Positions 57,419 to 64,000 of a stretch of 64,000 nucleotides of DNA are shown here, in pieces. The DNA is from Holothuria scabra. Lineage: Eukaryota; Echinodermata; Holothuroidea; Aspidochirotida; Holothuriidae. The notes below the pieces were generated by a model that worked only from the letters and a program-made list of their open reading frames with translations, was not told the DNA's origin and searched no databases. Each line of letters begins with the position of its first letter. The first letter of the stretch is position 1. The position numbers and the translations under genes were made by a program. Location of the stretch: assembly GCA_037179385.1 (NCBI GenBank), contig CM074193.1, positions 1,989,931-2,053,930 on the forward strand. The letters run 5' to 3'.

Positions 57419-57779
57419 TGCTTTATTTCAACTGTCACAACTGCACCTACATTACATGAAAAGTTACCCGATATACCTCAAGACACACGCTCTTATCCGA
57501 AGTATTGACTGGACATTTTTCGTACCTTTACATATTCTCCAAAGACTTTTTCAAAAGCAAGGGGGTAACCCAAAAAGTTTTATTCAGAGGTTAGTCTTCC
57601 TCAAAGGACCTACACTGTAGATCAACTTTATGCTAATTTTCGCGTGTTTGGTGTTGATGTGTCGAAATAAGGGGGTGCTAAGGCAGGGGATTCCTCTCTT
57701 CAGATCCCAGACTGTTTCCTTACACCATTCAGTGAAACGTTTAGCAATGATCTTTAGCAATAAATTTCTCCCTCTATTT

Positions 57780-58070
57780 GAAACTATTTTTGTGGTGGCC
57801 AGTCGTATTTTTTCTATTCATTGAGACATTTCGCGGATCACATAAGTACCGCATCGCGGGCCGTGGGTCACCCATCCCTCAGCTACGTCCTCTACAAAGG
57901 ACACAAAACTTTACTGGCCAACCCAGACCTTCAGACCCTTTACGTCATATGGCTGACTTAGGTGCCGACTCGGCCTTAGGTTGTATAGATTGGATGAAAG
58001 GAACAGATGCTACAGGTGTCGTGGAGCACTCAAGGGGGAGGGGGATCGGGGTACGCGTTTGAGACCCCAA
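57780..58070 (+). other. GC-rich 95-codon open frame of unknown nature
   Basis: This is a locally GC-rich segment with an open plus-strand frame containing R-G-S-P-I-P-Q-L-R-P-L-Q-R-T and A-D-L-G-A-D-S-A-L-G. There is no recognisable family and no splice signals or start that convince. It may be a fragment of a repeat or retroelement. Confidence 0.25.
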
Positions 58071-58309
58071 GGGTTAATATTGATTTAAGTCACATTTTTC
58101 AACAGGGTTAGGAAGTTCAAGGGAACTTTTCTTGTCTAGAACTTTACCAACCTGAATCAAAATACTCGAATGAAACTTAAACATTCCATTCGTTAACATA
58201 TTTGACGAAATGAAAAGGGGAATATAGTTATTCGCAGAAGGGGGAGTCCCTTTTAATGTTCTACATTACTCATAAAAACACTGAACGGGAAGTTTGCCCA
58301 AGAAATTAA

Positions 58310-58700
58310 TTTTCATATGTAAAAGTAGAATCAAATATGCACAGTATGGTGAAATTTCTATTCAAATCGGACATGTATATCTCGAGATATCTATAAATAA
58401 GCTCACAATTAAGATTTGTGTTCGAAAGTAAACTTAGGGGCAGCAGAGGTTAGAACACTTTCTCACATTGAAAAGTAATGCTTTGTTTCCTTTGTGTGTG
58501 TGTGTTTTTTTTTTTTTTTCTTTTTTTTTCTTCTTTTATTAGGCCTTTTTGTTGATCTTGAAGTCGACATGAATTGGATCTCCATGTGGCGGGGAGATGA
58601 AAAGTTAGTCAAATTCTCATGTCACCTATGCAATCGGTTTCTGATAATATGAAAACTTTGAGAAGAAAATTGGAACACAAGGCTGTCCGTGAATATAAAG
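58310..58700 (+). repeat. dispersed repeat D, copy 1
   Basis: GGTGAAATTTCTATTCAAAT, CTCGAGATATC, GGGGCAGCAGAGGTT, CACATTGAAAAG, a T-rich run and TTCTGATAATATG correspond in order to 62925-63260. Confidence 0.65.
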
Positions 58701-58861
58701 GTATGATATTATAAGATGGGAATTGCGGCTATTTTCTTGAATTTTATTGCGTTTTACATCGAATATCCAATTTTGCCACTTTAATGACACCACCAGACTT
58801 TTCACTTCTTGACCATGCAGCCCGTGGAGATAGTATTTGTCTTTGTGTTGTAGTCAATTCT

Positions 58862-58862
<1 letters not shown>

Positions 58863-58893
<31 letters not shown>
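58863..58893 (+). repeat. 31-base T homopolymer
   Basis: A pure T run. It could be the tail of a minus-strand retroposed sequence, but no recognisable SINE or LINE body adjoins it. Confidence 0.8.
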
Positions 58894-58898
<5 letters not shown>

Positions 58899-59867
58899 TG
58901 ACTTTGTTCCGTTCTTGTGTGATTCAAAGCAAACAGAGCTTAAAGGGATCAATGCCGTTGAAACAAATGTCTTCCATCGTTCGCTGCATATGACTGCAGC
59001 AACTATAGAGTGTTGTCACTCACAGTGTATAAGCCCCGTTCCTTTTGACGGGCAAAATCTTTCGAAGTGACGTATTCAGTGTTGTTGGCTGAGAAGCAAC
59101 TGACAACGACCCACGTGTGATTGCTGCAATAAAACACTGTTGATCTTTGCCCTACAGTGGGCGTGGCTTAGTAATTTTGACTTAACGTGTAAACACTCCA
59201 TACTTCGTTTCTGAAAAAAACAGAAGGAAATAATTTTCCAGAAAAAAAAACACTGTTGCCGAAAAGAAAATATTCCTGTCTGTGAAGAACTTTATTTCTG
59301 TTTTATTGTGAAACAATTGAGAAAAGTGTAGAATAAAACATCTTTTTCACCACCCCACTTTAAGAGAAACTCTGAATCGGTGATAACGGTTACTGCTCCC
59401 CTAGGTTGATTCCGTTGTGCGTCGTGCTTGAAAACAGGCACGAACGGAGCAAAGTACAAAACAAAATTGGTCTGTTAGAAACAAAAACGATCACACTATT
59501 CAAACACCGGGGTTAAATTTAACCAGGAGCGATGTGCTATTTACCCAAGCACAATTCTGATGAAGTTTCCTAGTTAAACTAACTCACATCCTACTTTACC
59601 CACAATTTGTGTTAGTTTTACCAAGAATTGTATTAAAATTAAAGAGAAAATGAAATTTGGTCTGTCAAATGAAAAAAAAATAATTGCGTTTTACACAAAT
59701 TACAGAAAATTGAACAAAGATGTCTGTAACGTTCGGAATTTTTGAACAGTTCACGTTTCACCTTCTTAGTTAAACTCTTGAACGTTATAAAAAGATGTAA
59801 TTATCTGGACTGAACAAAATACGTGTACTCAACAACAATATTAACCTAATCGTACATCTAGAGGCTT

Positions 59868-60136
59868 CAACTAATCCTCTCACCCCAAACTGCAGTTTTG
59901 TAGCGTGACCCCAGAAAATCTAAATTAGCACAGCTCTGTGCTTGACAGCAACTTCAAAAATGCAGAGTACTGTACTGAGAGTGTTTTGATTACAAATAGG
60001 GGTCATGTATATTCACCCTGGAGCAATAAATTGAGATTTTGTCTGGATGAGGATGAATTTCAGACAGCTGTGGGAGGGGCTTAAGTAAATAGGTTAGAGA
60101 AGCTTGAAGTCTTTGAGTTGAGAGGATTAATCCTTT
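59868..60136 (+). mobile_element. diverged family A MITE (forward)
   Basis: TCCTCTCACCCCAAACTGCA at the left, GTGTTTTGATTACA, ATGAGGATGAATTTCAGACA and GTTGAGAGGATTAATCC at the right follow the family order. The TTAA ends are partly eroded. Confidence 0.7.
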
Positions 60137-60834
60137 ATGTCAATTTTGTCTAACAACATTAATATGAAATAAATACACTTTGAAGAATTACCAAATGCAG
60201 AAGCTTTAAGTTGCGGTGCCATGTCAGTAATGGATGTGATCTTACTTGGAAGTTAAAAGGTAAGATTTCACAAGGAGAGATCCGTTGGAATTATTTCAAT
60301 TTTGGGAGGAATTTCTCAAAATATAGGCCTACTTCACTAATGTTTTTTTTTTTCTTTTTCATTTTCTTGTAGTAATTTAAAGAGTACGGTATGACCAAAA
60401 TAGCGATGTGGGGTATTGCATAACACGGTTGGTATTTTCCTTTTGCTAATTCTGTGATTTTTTTTATTTATTGTGAATTAGATATCTATTACTTACTTAT
60501 CAGATAATTTTCGATTTGATGGGTAATACTGATATTCCTAGAACATAATTTTCTGATTTTCTAATTTCTGACAATTTTCCAATTTTTAAATTACGGTTTA
60601 CGAACGTATACTAATGTCACAACTGCCATTAAAGTAAAGGTTGCAAAAAGCATAAAAATGGCTATGAGATCTTTAATTTGCATAATAATTCATGTTTATC
60701 CATGAAGTGCAATACAGAATTTAACGTGTAAAATTGACAATGCATGATTTTGATTGGAATTGGGGCCATTTCTATGTTTTGATTTTTTTTTTACAAATGA
60801 GAAACTTTGTCATGTCACCAGACCCAGAAAGCAG

Positions 60835-60970
60835 GTATTTAACACCTAAGACAGTTCCGATTACCACAACCTACTTACTTTATGTCCCTTTCACAGCTGT
60901 TTATATCCATCCTTGTTCAGGCATAATCCCAGTTTATTGTTTCAAGGCATACCTTGGTACAAATACAAGG
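60835..60970 (-). mobile_element. half copy of family A MITE
   Basis: It is equivalent to the left half of the reverse copies (ACCACAACCTACTTACTT ... CAGTTTATTGTTTCAAGG) and is broken off where the U2-like SINE tail begins. Confidence 0.5.
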
Positions 60971-60982
60971 TAGACTGGTGGT

Positions 60983-61092
60983 TGACTCTACCTCGCGGAG
61001 CGGACTCGATTTGTTCACTCTCCCTTTAAGGCACCATTGTGGGGATATGATTGAAAGAGGAATATGCCCTACAGTCTGCTACGCAGGCAAGG
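60983..61092 (+). repeat. U2-like SINE tail plus 55-bp repeat
   Basis: CGCGGAGCGGACTCGATTTG then TTCAC matches the terminal hairpin end of the SINE copy at 41240 (opposite strand). ATATGCCCTACAGTCTGC then TACGCAGGC is the inverted match of 40484-40535. Confidence 0.55.
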
Positions 61093-61867
61093 TTGACTCC
61101 GAATACAATTGTGGATTGTGTTGGCAACCTGACAAATGACTACCTTTAAATTTATAGTTATATACAGGACGCTAGAAAAACAGTAATATGCTTATTGTAG
61201 CTAGCGACCTTTAAAGTAAAAAAATAAAGATAAAAAAAAATTAAGAAACAGAACACTGAACATGTATTAAAGCCAGAAGGAACCATAGGCAGAAGGAGTG
61301 GGTCCAATTTGGCATGAAGCTAAAGGAGAATAATTGAGATTTGACTTTGTCTTTGACTCTAGTCAATAAATACTCTTAGTCTCATCGTCTCCTATTATTT
61401 TGCTAGCTGTTTCCCTACCCCCTCCCCCCCCCCTCCCCCGTGGTGGTGGAACTACGATTATGCCAAGGTGGGTGCTAGTCTTGCTGAAATGTGGAGGTCA
61501 GTGAAAAGCGCTGTGAGATCCACATTATAAGTAATCAATTGAGTCCGTCGGCTAAAAAAAAGTTTCCTTGATCGGATCCGAACCAATACGCCATTTTTTA
61601 TGTGCCCACTGACTCAATCATGAAAGTTCTTTGAGCTTTGCGTGGATGATTACTGTTTCCTGAATAAAAGTGAATGAGCCAAAGGGCAAGTAAAGAAAAC
61701 ATGGAATTAGGTCAAATCTCCAAGGTTGCAAAAGGTGCATTTAAGAACTTCCAAGCATCTCAAACGTGTGTAATTCTCCGTTGGAGTGTATACTTTTCAA
61801 AAGATACATAACTACTTTTCCAAACTAATTCACCTCTTGATGGACTCTTACTTATTGTCCCTTCTAG

Positions 61868-61979
61868 ACCCCATACACGGGAACTTCTCCCCAGAACCAC
61901 TCGAAAGTACCAAACAGTTGATGCGTCGGACCAGAAAGCTCTTACTCAAGCAGAAGACTGCACTGCCCTCTCCTGTGAG
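61868..61979 (+). CDS. orphan internal exon, product unknown
   Basis: The acceptor has a good pyrimidine tract (TTATTGTCCCTTCTAG) and the donor is GAG|GTAATT. The exon is 112 bp, entering in phase 1 and leaving in phase 2. It reads P-I-H-G-N-F-S-P-E-P-L-E-S-T-K-Q-L-M-R-R, then T-R-K-L-L-L-K-Q-K-T-A-L-P-S-P-V-R. The local GC rise, the basic helix-like segment and the absence of any repeat relative nearby support a real exon. I do not recognise the protein and found no convincing partner exon in the window, so the gene would extend right of 64 kb or across long introns. Confidence 0.5.
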
Positions 61980-62924
61980 GTAATTTTCAACCTGTGTGTA
62001 CATTTACAAACTTTCTACTCCTATTTTGAAAATTTTCCTTCTTCTGCGGTTATCCCGAAGTATCCGCTTTTGCTGCACCTCTAATACTTAACTGTAAGAA
62101 TTGTAAGAAACAATTTTTAATTGTACTTCCCCATTATTGATGCATTCTAACAATATTATAGGACAAGAGCAGAAAGCCCCAAAGCATTTGATGCAACAGT
62201 TAAATCTCAAACTTTCGTCATATTCCTCTTCAATTTATCTTTCATAATAGTCCCAATTTGCAACTCGTTGAACCCACAATACTCTGTTGCACAATGCTGT
62301 AGAATTTTTATGTTGAAAGAGGATCCCGCAAAAAGCTATTACTTTCACATGTACGAACGAGTGGAAAAAGTCTGTCAGGTAGAAAATGTTCACCACTTCA
62401 TGACAAAATGCATGGCTGTGTTTTGAGACAGACATGTTGCTTCCTGTGAAATGTGGAGTGAATTTAACCTTGGACAATCACAAAATGCCTATGAAACCTT
62501 TTCATAATACAGGGGATCACGTTCTCCACAAAAAAAAAAAAAAAACTTTAAAATTTTTGAAGTCGAGTTTTGAACATGGATCAAAACAAACAGCCTCTGA
62601 TAGGAAATCAAGCCCTTAGCTGAGGGCGAGAGGGCAAAGCTTGGCTGTCAGGCTGTTAGAGTGTTTTGAAGCTTGCCATTGACCAAAAAACAATTTTACA
62701 CATTTGCTGCTAAAACTTGTCTCACCCCTCCAAAACTTTGCCCTGTCATAGACCTATAGGGAGAGAGAAAAAAGGTGGAGGTGACGCAAAAAGGACAGAG
62801 GACTAATCAGACATCAGCATGTTTCATAATGTTCAAAGAGGAACCCGGTGGTTTACAAATAAAAGGTACATCATTCTACTACTCCCTACTTTAAAAGGGG
62901 ACTAAAAGCAAAAAAAAAAATATT

Positions 62925-63260
62925 TTCGTATATGAAAGGAGACCCAAATCTACTTAGTATCGTGAAATTTCGATTCAAATTGGACATGTATTTCTCGAGA
63001 TATCAGTAAATGAAGTTACCAGATTTGTGTTCCACAGTGAGGTTCAGGGCAGCAGAGGTTGTATCACTTCTTCACATTGAGAAGGGATGCTTTGTTTTTC
63101 CTTTGGTTTTTTTTTTTTTTTTTTTTTTTACGGTGTTGTGTTGACCGTGATAATAATAGGGATAGGGCTTCCCTGTGGGGAATGCAAAGTTTCTAAAGCT
63201 CTCATGCCACTTATGCAACCACATTCTGATAATATTGGATTGTTGAAGAAACATAGGCTG
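62925..63260 (+). repeat. dispersed repeat D, copy 2
   Basis: CGTGAAATTTCGATTCAAAT, TCTCGAGATATCAG, GGGCAGCAGAGGTT, CACATTGAGAAGG, a 27-base T run and TTCTGATAATATTGG match 58310-58700 in the same orientation. Confidence 0.65.
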
Positions 63261-64000
63261 TAAAGTTTAAAACAAAAAAACAAAAGACGGCCACTTGATG
63301 TGAGGACAAGATGTAATATGTGCTTGCTTCAAGTTCATTTCTTGTTGAAAATGTGACAACTTTACTTGCTCATATCTCGAAAACCGAACAACCGATTTCA
63401 ATGCAAATTTCACCAAAATGTTCAGCATAAGTACCCCTCGTACGTAGCAACACTTTACGTGACCTAAACCCTTCTTTCAAAATACTCATAGCAAGTTTTT
63501 TTTTTTCGATGAGAATAATGAGTTGCAGTTCTGTTTATTTTTTGAGAAGGGCTCTTTTCTTTCGGGAAATGTAGAGGCAAGGGAAAATGCTGAAGTGCTT
63601 TTACAACGAACTAGAACTTAAAAAGGGCTTTTCCAATTTGAAGGGAATCTAATTAAATCGTCATTGATTGGGAATCTAAATAAGAATTTTATCAGATTTA
63701 GTCCTAATAATTAACACGTTTAATCATTTCTGAAACAAATCCCTTTCAGATAATTAAACAGGTTTGCCTTCTATTCAGCTATAACTACGTTCTATTCAAT
63801 TTGTATAAACCTTTATAGAGTGAACCACCATTGTTAAACGTACAACGGGTAAATAAAAAGGTAGGCCACATTCAAGAACTACCGGTTTTTATTATACATT
63901 GCCATTATAGTTCTGTTCAAAATAGGTTAGAAGTTTGTCACTAATGAATTAATAGATGTGACGCACGGAAACAAAATTCAATGTAATTTTTCAATATCTC

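Noticed and set aside
1..64000. CRISPR array, prokaryotic operon, endogenous retrovirus or other defence-type system
   Set aside because: There are no spaced identical repeats, no retroviral gag, protease, integrase or envelope frames, no long terminal repeats, and the gene structure is intron-containing throughout. The reverse transcriptase remnants are non-LTR type.

Overview
This is non-coding-rich nuclear DNA of an animal: AT-rich, with long introns, GT-AG splice signals, many short inverted-repeat transposons, SINE-like repeats and a decayed CR1/L2-type non-LTR retrotransposon. The frequent TAGGCCTA-type words and the style of the repeats suggest a marine invertebrate deuterostome such as an echinoderm or hemichordate. 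That is an inference from general appearance, not a demonstrated assignment. There is no bacterial-type operon, CRISPR array or phage module.

The one confident protein-coding gene runs right to left from 28010 to beyond the left edge. It is an SLC22-family organic cation/anion transporter (major facilitator superfamily). Seven coding exons (27612-28010, 19968-20071, 19167-19321, 11741-11909, 10171-10318, 8364-8446, 66-274) join in consistent phase to give 422 residues, covering the first helix through about the ninth. The remaining helices lie outside the window. Introns reach 8 kb and are filled with mobile elements: a 2.1-kb hAT-like element with a perfect 8-bp target duplication, a near-perfect 197-bp palindrome, a foldback-like pair of inverted arms with internal 40-bp repeats, a TTAA-flanked MITE family, a Harbinger-like MITE with TTA target sites, a 1.24-kb inverted-repeat element, and a C-rich (CCCACC)n tract.

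Right of 28 kb the window is mostly intergenic or belongs to genes whose exons I cannot see. It holds two coding-bearing copies of one CR1/L2-like LINE with a TTATG-repeat tail (30265-31095 and 34157-36192, plus a 3'-end scrap at 7466-7544) and a remnant of a second LINE (55275-55775). It also holds SINE-like copies whose head resembles the 5' end of U2 snRNA (one interrupted by a 153-bp MITE), several further MITE families, a hAT transposase remnant (49275-49484) and a 1.4-kb hAT-like element with three internal tandem units. One well-formed orphan exon of unknown product lies at 61868-61979 on the plus strand.

Functionally, the transporter gene is the only clear host gene. Everything else reads as successive, sometimes nested, waves of transposable elements. 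Boundaries of repeats without clear terminal repeats are approximate.
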